64,000 nucleotides of DNA from Bacillus sp. BA3 (GTDB lineage: Bacteria > Bacillota > Bacilli > Bacillales > DSM-1321): assembly GCA_002835675.1 (NCBI GenBank), contig PIZR01000007.1:1-64000 (forward strand). The letters are read 5' to 3'. This document shows positions 35,983 through 45,452 of the stretch, piece after piece (position 1 is the first letter of the stretch; every line of letters starts with the position of its first letter). The notes below the pieces were generated by a model. That model did not search any database. It was not told the origin of the DNA and saw only the letters and a program-made list of their open reading frames with translations. The position numbers and the translations under genes are program-made.

Positions 35983-37060
35983 GGCCTCCCAGTATTATTT
36001 TAAGCACTTTATCTGAAACGTTTTTATGGTCGTAGCCTTCTGGAAAGGTCCAGTCTTTTTGCTGGTTAACCATAATCTTCACACAATTGACGATTTGTTC
36101 AGCATTAATTCCCGATAACATATTGCTGCCTGACTCAATTGTTTCAGGTCTTTCCGTAGTTTTTCGTATCGTAACCGCAGGAACATGGAACAAGCAACAT
36201 TCCTCTTGGACGGTTCCGCTATCGGTCAGCACACAAAAAGCGCTTTTTTCAAGCTTAACGAAGTCGAAGAAACCAAATGGCTCATGGAATTCAATTAGTG
36301 GATGTACATCTAAATTGGGACTGAGTTCAATGCGGGATTTTGTCCGGGGATGTAAGCTGCATATGATTCTTTTTTGATAGGTTTCGGCAACCAAATTAAT
36401 GCCTTTCATAATTTCCATCAAACGGTCTTCATAATCAACATTTTCGGCTCGATGGGCAGTTACGAGGAAATAATCCTCCTTTTTCAAATTCATTTTGTCC
36501 AAAATTCCACTTTGCTCGATCTCATTGTTGTAATGATTCAAAACTTCGTAAATAGGGTTTCCCGATAAATATATCCTTTTGCTGGGGATACCTTCTTTCA
36601 GAAGATTCTCTTTACTTTGAGGAGTGTAAGGTAAATTCAAGCTTGATACAGCATCAATGATCTTTCGATTTTTCTCTTCAGGCACTTCCAGGTCAAAGCA
36701 ACGGTTTCCTGCTTCCATATGAATGACGGGTATTCCCAGTCTTTCTGCTAAGATGGAGCTGAGCCCGGAGTTCGTATCCCCCAACACTAATACTTTGTCT
36801 GGCTTTTCTTTTAATAGGATTGTCTCTAAATTCTTAAAGATCGCCGATAACTGTTCGCCGAGTGTTTTCTGTTGATTCAGCAAGACGTAATCGGGTTTCC
36901 TTACCTGTAACTGTTGGAAGAATATTTCGCTTAAGGATGTAGTGAAATTTTGTCCGGTGTGTACTAGTATATGTGAATCGGCATACTGATCCAATTTCTT
37001 TATAATGAGACTTAATCTGATGATTTCAGGTCGAGTCCCTAAGATGGTCATTACTTTCAC
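35969..37060 (-). CDS. UDP-N-acetylhexosamine 2-epimerase (WecB/CapG/FnlC-like)
   Basis: 363 aa GT-B-like epimerase. MTILGTRPEIIRLSLIIKKL, HTGQNFTTSLSEIFFQQL, VLGDTNSGLSSILAERL, HMEAGNRCFDLEVPEEKNRK, TAHRAENV and LTDSGTVQEECCLF are all conserved. It would invert C2 in the last step of the pathway. GTG at 37060 lies eight bases from AAGGAG; the upstream in-frame GTG at 37069 overlaps that site. First gene of the three-gene operon. Confidence 0.92.
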   Translation of the reverse strand: MKVMTILGTRPEIIRLSLIIKKLDQYADSHILVHTGQNFTTSLSEIFFQQLQVRKPDYVLLNQQKTLGEQLSAIFKNLETILLKEKPDKVLVLGDTNSGLSSILAERLGIPVIHMEAGNRCFDLEVPEEKNRKIIDAVSSLNLPYTPQSKENLLKEGIPSKRIYLSGNPIYEVLNHYNNEIEQSGILDKMNLKKEDYFLVTAHRAENVDYEDRLMEIMKGINLVAETYQKRIICSLHPRTKSRIELSPNLDVHPLIEFHEPFGFFDFVKLEKSAFCVLTDSGTVQEECCLFHVPAVTIRKTTERPETIESGSNMLSGINAEQIVNCVKIMVNQQKDWTFPEGYDHKNVSDKVLKIILGGHEID

Positions 37061-37412
37061 GATTTGCACTCCTTACTCTTTTCTGGTATATGGCCTCTCC
37101 TTCTACCCTTTATTGTATGCACTGCCAATCCTATTGTTATAGGCTAACCTATTAGATTTCGGTCTATATAAAACAAATAACCGCGTTTATAGACAGCACT
37201 TCCAACTCCGGCCAAGACCCGTTTAAAGACTTTTTTTAAATAAAAAAAGACATGGAACGACTCCAAGTCTTTTTTGGTATAACATCTGCCTTAGTACACT
37301 AAGCATTATCATCCTTATGAGGTAAATGTTTCATCCATTTTTCAAAAACCTTGTTTGTTACCCTATGGAATTATGGGAAATCATTCTGAATTGAATTCCA
37401 CTCCAATCTATT
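37061..37412. other. Leader region of the UDP-deoxyhexosamine operon
   Basis: Contains a T-flanked hairpin at about 37242-37275 (AAAAAGACATGG / CCAAGTCTTTTT) that may be a second terminator for the ABC gene or an attenuator. No gene seen. Confidence 0.5.
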
Positions 37413-37452
37413 AAAAATGCTATATGTCCTTATGGGGACATATAGCATTTTT
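37413..37452. terminator. Terminator of the ABC exporter gene
   Basis: Perfect 17-base arms AAAAATGCTATATGTCC (37413-37429) and complement (37436-37452), ending at the ABC gene stop. Confidence 0.9.
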
Positions 37453-37453
37453 A

Positions 37454-39169
37454 TCATTTTTGGAATTGTAATTGATGCAGATTGGCAAAAATGCCCCCCT
37501 GCTCAAGTAAGTCATCGTGACCGCCCTCTTCAGCAATTCCTTCTTCCGTAACAACCACGATCTTGTCAGCATTTCGAATGGTTGCCAATCGGTGTGCGAT
37601 AATTAACGTAGTTCTGTTTTCAGCTAGTTCTGTAAGAGCCTGCTGAATTATTCTTTCCGTCTCAGTATCGAGTGCAGAGGTTGCCTCATCGAGAATTAAT
37701 ATTGGCGGATTCTTCAAAAACATCCTCGCTATTGCAATTCGTTGTTTTTGTCCTCCAGATAATTTCAAGCCACGTTCACCTATTTGAGTTTCATAGCCTT
37801 CTGGAAGTCCTTCAATGAAAGTCTCCAAATGGGCTTTCCTTGCAGCATCTTGAATTTGTTCATCCGATGCTCCAAGCATTCCGTACGCAATGTTCTCTTT
37901 TACTGTTCCTGTGAAAAGAAACACGTCTTGCTGGACTATGCCAATTTGTGAGCGCAATGATTTTTTCGTCATCTCACGAATATCAATTCCATCAATGGAT
38001 ATTGAACCGGCCTTAACATCATAAAATCTTGGGATCAATGAACATATGGTCGTTTTCCCAGCTCCCGAAGGCCCGACAAAAGCAATGGTCTCACCAGCCT
38101 TAATTGTAAGATCAATACCTTTTAAAACTGGCTTTTTGTCTTCATAGTTAAAAGAAACGTCTTTAAAGGAAATATCGCCTAAAAGGGTGGTTACCTCTAT
38201 TGCATCCTTTTTATCGACGACATCTGGCGCTACATCCAGAAGTTCCGTAAAACGCTTAAAGCCGGCCATCCCTTTTGGATATAGTTCCATCAACGCACTG
38301 ATTTTGTCGATCGGCTTAAACAATACGTTAACATATAAGACGAATGCAACCAGTTCACCATAAGAGAGCTGCCCATGAAATGTTAGCCAAGCACCAAGCA
38401 CCAACACGGCAAGGGTCATAAACCTCGTCATCATGTATATGCCCGATAAGCTAAAGGACATAACCTTATATCCAAGAAGTTTCGCTTTACGGAATCGGCG
38501 ATTATTAGTAGCAAATCTTTTCATTTCATATGTTTCATTAGTAAAGGATTGTACAACCCTCACTCCTGAGACGCTATCTTCTACACGGGCATTTACATCC
38601 GCAACTTCTGTATACATTTTCTTCCAGGCTTTATTCATCTTTAAATTACTTATGACAATTAATAAAACGAGGAACGGTAAAATACAAACCGATACGAGTG
38701 CAAGTTTCACATTGATTGTCAACATAATCCAAAATGCGCCTATAAAAGTCATGAAGGCAATGAATAAATCTTCGGGACCATGGTGAGCAAGTTCCCCAAT
38801 ATCGAAAAGGTCATTGGTTATGCGACTCATGATATGGCCGGTTTTCGTGTTATCAAAAAAACGAAAAGATTGTTTCTGCACATGCTCAAATAATTCTTCA
38901 CGCATATCAGTCTCGATATTGATACCCAATTTGTGCCCCCAATACCCTACGATGAACTGTAAGAAGGTACTAATGATATAAAGGAGGAACAAACCGGCAC
39001 TTACCGAAACAATTGCAGACCAGTCGTCGCCAGGCAGCAGTGTATCTATGAACCACTGAACAGCTAGCGGAAATGCAAGTTCTAGTACAGCAACGACCAC
39101 TGCACTGAAGAAGTCAATAATGAATAACCGCTTATGCGGCAGGTAATATGAAGCAAAACGTCGAATCAT
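37454..39169 (-). CDS. ABC exporter, fused permease-ATPase
   Basis: 571-aa half-transporter of the Sav1866/BmrA type that works as a homodimer. Six membrane helices (about 1-310), then a nucleotide-binding domain: Walker A GPSGAGKTT, Q-loop VQQDVFLF, signature LSGGQKQRIAIARM, Walker B ILILDEATSALD and switch IAHRLATI. ATG at 39169 (MIRRFASYYLPHK) has AAAAGGAG nine bases upstream; the longer frame to 39220 does not. Likely exports lipids or drugs. Divergent from the MFS transporter. Confidence 0.92.
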   Translation of the reverse strand: MIRRFASYYLPHKRLFIIDFFSAVVVAVLELAFPLAVQWFIDTLLPGDDWSAIVSVSAGLFLLYIISTFLQFIVGYWGHKLGINIETDMREELFEHVQKQSFRFFDNTKTGHIMSRITNDLFDIGELAHHGPEDLFIAFMTFIGAFWIMLTINVKLALVSVCILPFLVLLIVISNLKMNKAWKKMYTEVADVNARVEDSVSGVRVVQSFTNETYEMKRFATNNRRFRKAKLLGYKVMSFSLSGIYMMTRFMTLAVLVLGAWLTFHGQLSYGELVAFVLYVNVLFKPIDKISALMELYPKGMAGFKRFTELLDVAPDVVDKKDAIEVTTLLGDISFKDVSFNYEDKKPVLKGIDLTIKAGETIAFVGPSGAGKTTICSLIPRFYDVKAGSISIDGIDIREMTKKSLRSQIGIVQQDVFLFTGTVKENIAYGMLGASDEQIQDAARKAHLETFIEGLPEGYETQIGERGLKLSGGQKQRIAIARMFLKNPPILILDEATSALDTETERIIQQALTELAENRTTLIIAHRLATIRNADKIVVVTEEGIAEEGGHDDLLEQGGIFANLHQLQFQK

Positions 39170-39389
39170 CAAATTTTTCTCCTTTTTTACATATATTAAG
39201 GAGTATAATTCCATATTCAATATTCAGCAAGCATTTGAGAACCCCCTTGTTCATATTATGGTAAAATCATCTATATAAAACAGGCCAACCCGGCTCATGC
39301 AATCTAGTAAATTAAGGAGTGAATCCAGTGTAAAAATTATAACCATTCTAAATATCCATGAACTTTATTTTCGCAAAAGGATGGTATAT

Positions 39390-40616
39390 ATGAAAAACTC
39401 ATCTTTTCGATACCTTTGGATCGGTCAGTCGTTTGCAAATCTAGGTGATATATTTTATGTAGTCGGGTTGATTTCATTATTATATACTTTGACGGGATCT
39501 GCCTTTTATTTGAGCTTGCTTCCGTTCACTACAACGATTTTTCGATTTATCAGCAGTTTACTCTCCCCCCTTGTCATCGACAGGTTTCCTTTAAAAAGGA
39601 TCCTTGTACAATCTCAATGGTGGAAGTCCATCTTACTCGTTGGCCTAGGAATCTATATAACAAATTTCAATCATGGTTTTGCTGTTGCCGTCATTTGCTT
39701 CATAGCCTCCATTTCATTATTGGATGGAGTCGCTGCCCCGGTCAGCGCAGCTTTGGTTCCTCAATTAGTTCCGAAGGAAGAACGGATGAAAGCGAATGGT
39801 TTCTTGAACATGATCACCCAGACCATCTTTGTAGCAGGATGGCCACTAGGTTCCGTCTTATTGATAAGTACCAACAGCAGTTTCATCATTTGGCTTACGG
39901 TAATGCTTTTTGCTGTTTCAACGATCTATACAATGAAAATAGAAGTCTCAGAACGAACGACGGACTCTGTTGTTCCGTCAAACTGGGGTTCGATTAAATC
40001 CGGATGGGTTTCGATTCGACAAATCCCAACTATCCGTACACTCATTTCCATTGATTTTATAACTACTTTGGCTTCAAGCGTGTGGATGGCTGCCGTTATA
40101 TATGTATATGTTGAACAGAACCTGGAACTAGGTGAGGAGTGGTGGGGATATATTAACACAAGCTACTTTGTCGGCATGATATTCAGTGGATTGATCGTCA
40201 TCCGTTTTGCCAAATTACTAGAAAAATATATAGGATTCTTCATCACTTTGGGGATATTTCTCAGTTCAATGCTAACCCTGCTTTTTGGAACTACCAGTAT
40301 TCCTCCTTTGGCTTTACTGCTGGCATGCCTGTACGGTCTCCCGGAACAAATCCGGGAAGTGTTCTACACCAAGCTATTCCAAGACCATGCTTCGGAAAAG
40401 ACTCTTGCAAAAATTCATGCAGTTTGGGGAGCAGTCATCAATCTTACTTTTGCCGGCTCTGTCTTACTATTAGGCTATATAACGGAAACATACAGTGTAA
40501 AAACAACGTTCCAATTTTCTTCCACCCTGATATTCCTTGCCTTTCTTTATGCAATTTTTAAAAAGAAAGACTTACAGGGAAAAAAACACGAGCATTCGAT
40601 ACCAAATCAGTCATAA
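39390..40616 (+). CDS. MFS transporter (MFS_3-like multidrug type)
   Basis: 408 aa, twelve predicted helices. SFRYLWIGQSFANLGDIFYV opens the protein as in macrolide-efflux-like MFS_3 proteins; PLVIDRFPLKRILV is the helix 2-3 loop and FIASISLLDGVAAPVSAALV lies in helix 4-5. ATG at 39390 is correctly spaced from AAAAGGATGG; frames upstream lack support. Substrate unknown. Confidence 0.88.
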   Translation: MKNSSFRYLWIGQSFANLGDIFYVVGLISLLYTLTGSAFYLSLLPFTTTIFRFISSLLSPLVIDRFPLKRILVQSQWWKSILLVGLGIYITNFNHGFAVAVICFIASISLLDGVAAPVSAALVPQLVPKEERMKANGFLNMITQTIFVAGWPLGSVLLISTNSSFIIWLTVMLFAVSTIYTMKIEVSERTTDSVVPSNWGSIKSGWVSIRQIPTIRTLISIDFITTLASSVWMAAVIYVYVEQNLELGEEWWGYINTSYFVGMIFSGLIVIRFAKLLEKYIGFFITLGIFLSSMLTLLFGTTSIPPLALLLACLYGLPEQIREVFYTKLFQDHASEKTLAKIHAVWGAVINLTFAGSVLLLGYITETYSVKTTFQFSSTLIFLAFLYAIFKKKDLQGKKHEHSIPNQS

Positions 40617-40658
40617 ATATTCCTGGATGATGCATTCCATTCGGTTAACCGTTAAAGT

Positions 40659-40689
40659 AAAGGAGCCTTGGTTTTCCCTGGCTCCTTTT
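40659..40689 (+). terminator. MFS gene terminator
   Basis: AAAGGAGCC (40659-40667) paired with GGCTCCTTT (40680-40688). Confidence 0.82.
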
Positions 40690-40823
40690 ATTGGTTCATA
40701 GCCATTCGAACGATATTGGCTCCCTTTAATTCTTCTAGATGTGTTTGGCTTTGCCTGATAAAAGTTGCACAACCAAACAAGGGAAAAATATAACACTTCT
40801 ATTCACCGCCTGCACCCATTCAT

Positions 40824-42086
40824 CTATTTAATAATCAAAATATTCTTTTCTATAAACGCCCAATTCTGAGGGAATTCCAAACCAATCTGCCAATAAGTTG
40901 CACCTATCAGTTCATATACATCAATCATTTCATATTTCGCGCTTATCGATCGAATATCTTCAAACCAAACCACATGATTCGAATTTTCTCTTTGATAAGC
41001 ATAATTAGGTGATGCCGCAGACGTGTCAAAAGTTATTTCAGCGCCAGTTGCAATAGCAAGATTTTGGGCATTTTGAGCTGATAAAGCTTTCGTCTCGTGG
41101 CTTGGTACTACCCAATCGTATCCATACATAGGAAATGCCGACTGCAATTTATATTCAGGAATATTCGTCAAAGCATAACGAAGAACCTCGCCCATCCACC
41201 AAAGTGGGGAAATTGGTTCAGGCGGGCCAGTAGGATACCCATAGTCAATGGTCATCACGGCAACAAGATCGGCTACCTCTCCGATCCCCCGATAATCATG
41301 GCCGCCTACAATTCGATTATCAGGATTATCCGCTGTTTTTGCGTGTACGTTCACATGAAGGATCAGTTCGTTCAATCCCTCCTTTAATTCTTTTAAAAAA
41401 AGCACATAATCGGAACGCCGAGCAGGTGGTATGAATTCGATGTCCATACTGACACCCCCATACCCTTTCTCCCTAACGAATTTCAGCATACTATTGATTA
41501 AATTCGCTCTGTATACTGTACTAGCAAGGACATCACCCGCCAAATCAGCATCAAAATCACCATCTTGAAAGTTCCGGATCATCAATAGGGGTGTCACCCC
41601 GGTTTGCTCGCATTTCGCGATAAGCGGGAGATCATCACCATCAACGTATGCATTTCCTTCCCTTGTAAACGAATAAGCTACAATGGCTAAATAGGATAAT
41701 TTATCACCATTCTCCTCAAGTGTTTCAAATACTATTCCACCTGAATTCGGAAAGGCAAAACCCAGCGTAATCAATTGATTTTTGTAAGGGGACGGAATCA
41801 AAATTACCGTGCCGACTTTAAGCGAGTTTGCAGTGATTCCTGGATTGGCTTCCATGATTGCCGCTGCACTCGTTCCAAAACGACTGCCGATTCTAGTAAG
41901 GGTATCCTGACTTTTAATTAGATACCTTCGGCCCACCGCTTTTTCCTCAGGTATATACAATGCCAGGCCAGGAACCAAAGCTGTTGATTCCAAACCGTTG
42001 ACTTCAATTAACCTCGATGGTTCAATTTTATTTTTTCTGGCAATTTCCCAAAGGCTGTCACCTTTTTTCACAATAATGATCGTCAT
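40824..42086 (-). CDS. LysM-GH18 spore-peptidoglycan hydrolase (YaaH/SleL-like)
   Basis: 420 aa. Two LysM domains (about 3-46 and 52-97: KGDSLWEIARKNKI, SQDTLTRIGSRFGTSAAAIM) precede a GH18 barrel (about 105-420) with the active-site strand GGVSMDIEFI, where the Asp and Glu of DxE are present. The family includes spore cortex-lytic N-acetylglucosaminidases used in germination and YaaH/YdhD. No signal peptide, as in spore-coat-localised members. ATG at 42086 behind GGAGGGTT. Confidence 0.9.
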   Translation of the reverse strand: MTIIIVKKGDSLWEIARKNKIEPSRLIEVNGLESTALVPGLALYIPEEKAVGRRYLIKSQDTLTRIGSRFGTSAAAIMEANPGITANSLKVGTVILIPSPYKNQLITLGFAFPNSGGIVFETLEENGDKLSYLAIVAYSFTREGNAYVDGDDLPLIAKCEQTGVTPLLMIRNFQDGDFDADLAGDVLASTVYRANLINSMLKFVREKGYGGVSMDIEFIPPARRSDYVLFLKELKEGLNELILHVNVHAKTADNPDNRIVGGHDYRGIGEVADLVAVMTIDYGYPTGPPEPISPLWWMGEVLRYALTNIPEYKLQSAFPMYGYDWVVPSHETKALSAQNAQNLAIATGAEITFDTSAASPNYAYQRENSNHVVWFEDIRSISAKYEMIDVYELIGATYWQIGLEFPQNWAFIEKNILIIK

Positions 42087-42208
42087 TCATAACCCTCCAA
42101 ACTCCCTCCAAAAAAGTTTATGTTATTCAGGTAATTGGATAGAACGAATTATCATATTTCCTTGAAGATATCCTGCTTTTTTATATAATAAAGGATCACT
42201 TAAAAAAG

Positions 42209-42230
42209 AGGCTGTCCAAACGGACAACCC
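42209..42230 (-). terminator. Terminator after the SDR gene
   Basis: Minus-strand GGGTTGTCC-GTTT-GGACAGCCT followed by six Ts (42206-42201). Confidence 0.85.
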
Positions 42231-42262
42231 CACGCTATTTTCGTTTCACATGCTTCCATTCA

Positions 42263-43012
42263 TTAAAGAAAATTCTTAATATCGTAGAACTTCCCATTAT
42301 CCAAATCTTCCGATTCAAGAAGCTGCAAAAGTATATCTGCCACAAATTCGGGGCTTCTTAACATGCCCTTCTCTTTATATTCATGAAATTTGTCTCGATC
42401 GGAAAAGTCCCGTTCGTCTGCTGACCGGATTGTCCCTTGCATCGCCGTATCCATTACTCCAGGTGAAAAAGATATGAGGGACGTAGGGAAAGACGCTTTA
42501 TCCTGCTCCACCCCTGCAACCCGTGTAAACATTTCTAGCCCCGCCTTAGTACTGCAATAGGCTGCCCAGCCATGATAAGGATTTTTTGCTGCACCTGATG
42601 ATATGTTCACCATTACCTTCTTTCTGTTCCAGTCCTTTGTCTGTTTAATGACTTCATCAGCCAATACGATGGGTGCCATGAAATTCACCCGCATGCTTGT
42701 TTCCAAATTTACCATACCAAGCTCTCCTACCGGCTTTATCGGTTCAATAACGCCTGCATTATTAATGAAGTAAATGTCACTTGTATCATCGACAGCAGCA
42801 AGAATCTCATTGACTAAGGAAGGTAACTTTTCAGTTTCATTCAAGTCCATCGAAATAAATGTAAGTTTCTTCCCTGATCGGTCAGCCAGCCGCTGCATTT
42901 CAGGATTGGCTGTACGGGAAACTAAAATGCAATGATCACTCGTCTGCAAACATCCTTTGGCGATGGCAGCACCTAAACCTTTTGAAGCTCCTGTGATTAT
43001 AAACGTTTTCAT
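42263..43012 (-). CDS. Short-chain dehydrogenase (YueD/benzil-reductase-like)
   Basis: 249 aa. TGASKGLGAAIAKG cofactor loop, NNAGV, catalytic Ser in VNISSGAAKNPYHGW and the YCSTK pair. The C-terminal PGVMDTAMQ segment resembles the sepiapterin/(S)-benzoin-forming benzil reductase group to which B. subtilis YueD belongs. The natural substrate is unknown. Single gene. Confidence 0.88.
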   Translation of the reverse strand: MKTFIITGASKGLGAAIAKGCLQTSDHCILVSRTANPEMQRLADRSGKKLTFISMDLNETEKLPSLVNEILAAVDDTSDIYFINNAGVIEPIKPVGELGMVNLETSMRVNFMAPIVLADEVIKQTKDWNRKKVMVNISSGAAKNPYHGWAAYCSTKAGLEMFTRVAGVEQDKASFPTSLISFSPGVMDTAMQGTIRSADERDFSDRDKFHEYKEKGMLRSPEFVADILLQLLESEDLDNGKFYDIKNFL

Positions 43013-43159
43013 GACTTTTCCCCCTTTTATGGATATAAACTATTGTACCAAAATAGAGTTCGGAAGGGGCTCATCCCGAACCATGACATTAAGGCAAGAC
43101 TTGTGATTCTTAATGTGTTTTCTGGTTTTATGAATTTAATTGAAGAAATTACATTCCTC

Positions 43160-43320
43160 CTAAACAATGGCTAGCCGAGACGCCACAGGCGCTTGCTTTT
43201 ATGATGCATAGCTGACAGTCGGCTGAAAGGGAGAGGATTTCTGAACAACTGGAACATTTCATAAAGAAAAAAACTGCAGGCAAACTCGCTTTTCTTCGAA
43301 TTTGTCTACAGTCTGAGCAG
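43160..43320 (-). repeat. Dispersed intergenic repeat, copy C with terminator hairpin
   Basis: Inverted relative to copies A and B. Read on the minus strand it gives GCCTGCAGTTTTTTT, GTTCCAG, TTCAGAAATCC, GCCGACTGTCAGC and ends GTCTCGGCTAGCC. Its first part (43271-43316) is a hairpin ACTGCAGGCAAA...TTTGTCTACAGT that ends the cls gene, and the same hairpin stem occurs in copy D at 62 kb. No gene in 43013-43352. Confidence 0.75.
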
Positions 43321-43352
43321 ACCATGTAGTAATGGTCCGTTTAGTTTAAAAA

Positions 43353-44810
43353 TTATAATATCGGTGATACTAGCCTTGCAATGGACTCTTTAAAACGAAT
43401 CCACTTGGAACGCTTTTCAAACTCTTCAATTGTAAGCTGCCTGCAAACTTCGACATCCTTATAAAAAATCCTTGTCAGTGTTTCTGCCATTCCTTCATCA
43501 TAAATGAAGGCATTGACTTCAAAGTTCAATTTAAAACTACGGACATCAATGTTAGCTGTCCCCACCGAGGAGACCTCTTCGTCCACCACGATCATCTTCG
43601 CATGAATAAAGCCGTTATCATAGATGTATATCTTAGCTCCCGCTCTTAATAACTGCCCTGCATTGAAAGTTGTTGCCCAATAAACGAAAAGGTGATCAGG
43701 TTTATTCGGAATCATGATTTTCACATCTAATCCTGATAAGCTCGCAATCCTGAGTGCATCCAATAAACTTGCATCCGGTATGAAGTAGGGTGTTTGAATG
43801 AGAATCGATTTTTTTGCTGAAGAAATTAATTTAATATAGCCATTTTTAATTTGTTCCCATTCAGAATCCGGCCCACTTGTCACTATTTGCAAATCTATAT
43901 TTCCTTGAGGCTTTACAATAGGGAAATAATGAGGTTGATACGTTATATCATGGTGCTTTGATGCCTGATTCCAATCCAAGATGAAACGGGTTTGAATGGC
44001 TTTGACAGCCGACCCCTTTATTCGAAGGTGCGTATCACGCCAAAAACCAAATTTCGGATTAAGCCCTAAATACTCATCTCCAACATTAAAGCCTCCAACA
44101 TACCCAATTTTCCCATCTATGATGACGAGCTTTCGATGGTTACGGAAATTCAGGCGTAAATTTATAAATTTTAATTTGGATGGAAAGAATGCCTCCACTC
44201 GTCCTCCAGCCTGCCTAAATTCCTTGAAGAAACGTTTAGTCATCCCTCTGGAACCCAGCTCGTCATAAAGCAGCCGAACTTTGACGCCTTCATTCGCTTT
44301 TTTAGTCAATGCTTCAATGAATCGTTTACCCAAGCCGTCCCTTTGAATGATGTAATATTGTATATGTATATGGTTTTCGGCCGCTTCAATATCTTTAAAA
44401 AGCTGGTCAAACTTATTTTTCCCTTCCGTAAAAATATCGACTTGATTATCTTCAGTAAGCACGGCATCATTATTCCGGAGATGCATATATATCAAATCAC
44501 GATAATTACTTGAAGAAGCATTTCGAAATGGGAAATGATCCGTTGAAAGCTCTTCCATCTGTTTATCAAGGATTTCTTCAATCCCGATCTTCTTCTTGTC
44601 CTCCCATTGGAATAAGTGGGCGTGCCTTAAACTTGTTCCAAAAAGGAGATATAAAATAAAACCGACTACAGGCAGAAAATATAACACCAATAACCAAGCC
44701 CAGGTCGTGCTCGCTTCCCTTCTTTCAAAAAATATGACAATCGTGGCAAATAAAATATTTAGAATGATGACGAGGCCGAGCAAAACCGATGTAACATGCG
44801 TAAATTCCAT
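43353..44810 (-). CDS. cls: Cardiolipin synthase (phospholipase D family)
   Basis: Joins two phosphatidylglycerols to cardiolipin at the membrane. 485 aa, the usual length. Two N-terminal helices (about 6-28 and 36-58) and two HKD motifs: His225-Lys227-Asp232 (HRKLVIIDG) and His403-Lys405-Asp410 (HAKMIVVDE). Single gene ended by the hairpin of repeat copy C. Bacillus genomes often carry two or three cls paralogues, so I use the general name. Confidence 0.94.
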   Translation of the reverse strand: MEFTHVTSVLLGLVIILNILFATIVIFFERREASTTWAWLLVLYFLPVVGFILYLLFGTSLRHAHLFQWEDKKKIGIEEILDKQMEELSTDHFPFRNASSSNYRDLIYMHLRNNDAVLTEDNQVDIFTEGKNKFDQLFKDIEAAENHIHIQYYIIQRDGLGKRFIEALTKKANEGVKVRLLYDELGSRGMTKRFFKEFRQAGGRVEAFFPSKLKFINLRLNFRNHRKLVIIDGKIGYVGGFNVGDEYLGLNPKFGFWRDTHLRIKGSAVKAIQTRFILDWNQASKHHDITYQPHYFPIVKPQGNIDLQIVTSGPDSEWEQIKNGYIKLISSAKKSILIQTPYFIPDASLLDALRIASLSGLDVKIMIPNKPDHLFVYWATTFNAGQLLRAGAKIYIYDNGFIHAKMIVVDEEVSSVGTANIDVRSFKLNFEVNAFIYDEGMAETLTRIFYKDVEVCRQLTIEEFEKRSKWIRFKESIARLVSPIL

Positions 44811-44906
44811 AGCATACCCTCACTCAATTTTTATCCCTTTAAGGATACCATGCAAATTCTTTATATCAAAGGATTTGCTTATCAGAAATGAAAACAGAGA
44901 ATTCAC

Positions 44907-44938
44907 AAAAATGGACCTCTTCTTGTAGAGGCCCATTT
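44907..44938 (-). terminator. cstR terminator
   Basis: AAAATGGGCCTC / GAGGTCCATTTT arms around eight bases, 80 bases past the cstR stop; minus strand continues TTTTTG. Confidence 0.85.
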
Positions 44939-45017
44939 TAAAAAATACATCCACCCCGGACACTTAAATTTCTCAGATTGGTCAGGTTGTCTTATCATCA
45001 TCGTCCTAAAAATTACA

Positions 45018-45281
45018 CTACCGGCTTTTCACTAATAAATTCACTGCTTCTTTAACTAGCTCTTCGGGATTCTTTTCTCCGGATTCATTAGCCTCCCGGA
45101 CGCATTCTACAAGATTGGAACTTACTATTACCCCAATTGTCCTATCGATTGCCGATCTAGTGGCAGATAACTGCGTTACTACATCTCTGCAATCTTTGTT
45201 TTCCTCCATCATCTTCAATATCCCACGAAGCTGTCCTTCAATTCGCTTCACTCTATTTTTAACCTGCTTATCATACTCCAT
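45018..45281 (-). CDS. cstR: CstR-like persulfide-sensing repressor (CsoR/FrmR family)
   Basis: 87 aa, all-helical DUF156 repressor. Cys31 (NKDCRDVVTQ) and Cys60 (SNLVECVREA) match the two reactive cysteines of S. aureus CstR. The His that binds Cu(I) in CsoR is Asn here (SSNLVEC), so this is a sulfide/persulfide sensor rather than a copper sensor. ATG at 45281 with AGGAGG six bases upstream; the 21-residue extension to 45344 is not supported. No rhodanese, Sqr or CstAB gene adjoins it, which is unusual. A probable operator lies 110 bases upstream. Confidence 0.88.
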   Translation of the reverse strand: MEYDKQVKNRVKRIEGQLRGILKMMEENKDCRDVVTQLSATRSAIDRTIGVIVSSNLVECVREANESGEKNPEELVKEAVNLLVKSR

Positions 45282-45382
45282 GTGATGCCTCCTGCCCCGC
45301 CTATTACTTATGAATCGTATCCAGACATCCATTATAAAAACCATTCAATTGATCAAAGGCTTTATAAAGAATATTACAATTT

Positions 45383-45413
45383 ATAATACATACCACTAAG
45401 GTATAATTGTCAA
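45383..45413 (-). promoter_or_regulatory. cstR promoter with CsoR-family operator
   Basis: ATACC-N5-GGTAT (45390-45404) is the kind of inverted repeat bound by CsoR/CstR tetramers. It lies exactly between a minus-strand -35 TTGACA (45413-45408) and a -10 TATTAT (45388-45383), so binding would block polymerase. Spacing of 19 is long. Implies autoregulation. Confidence 0.6.
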
Positions 45414-45452
45414 GTGCCAATATCCAATAATGACAGCTGCAATATGTAATTT

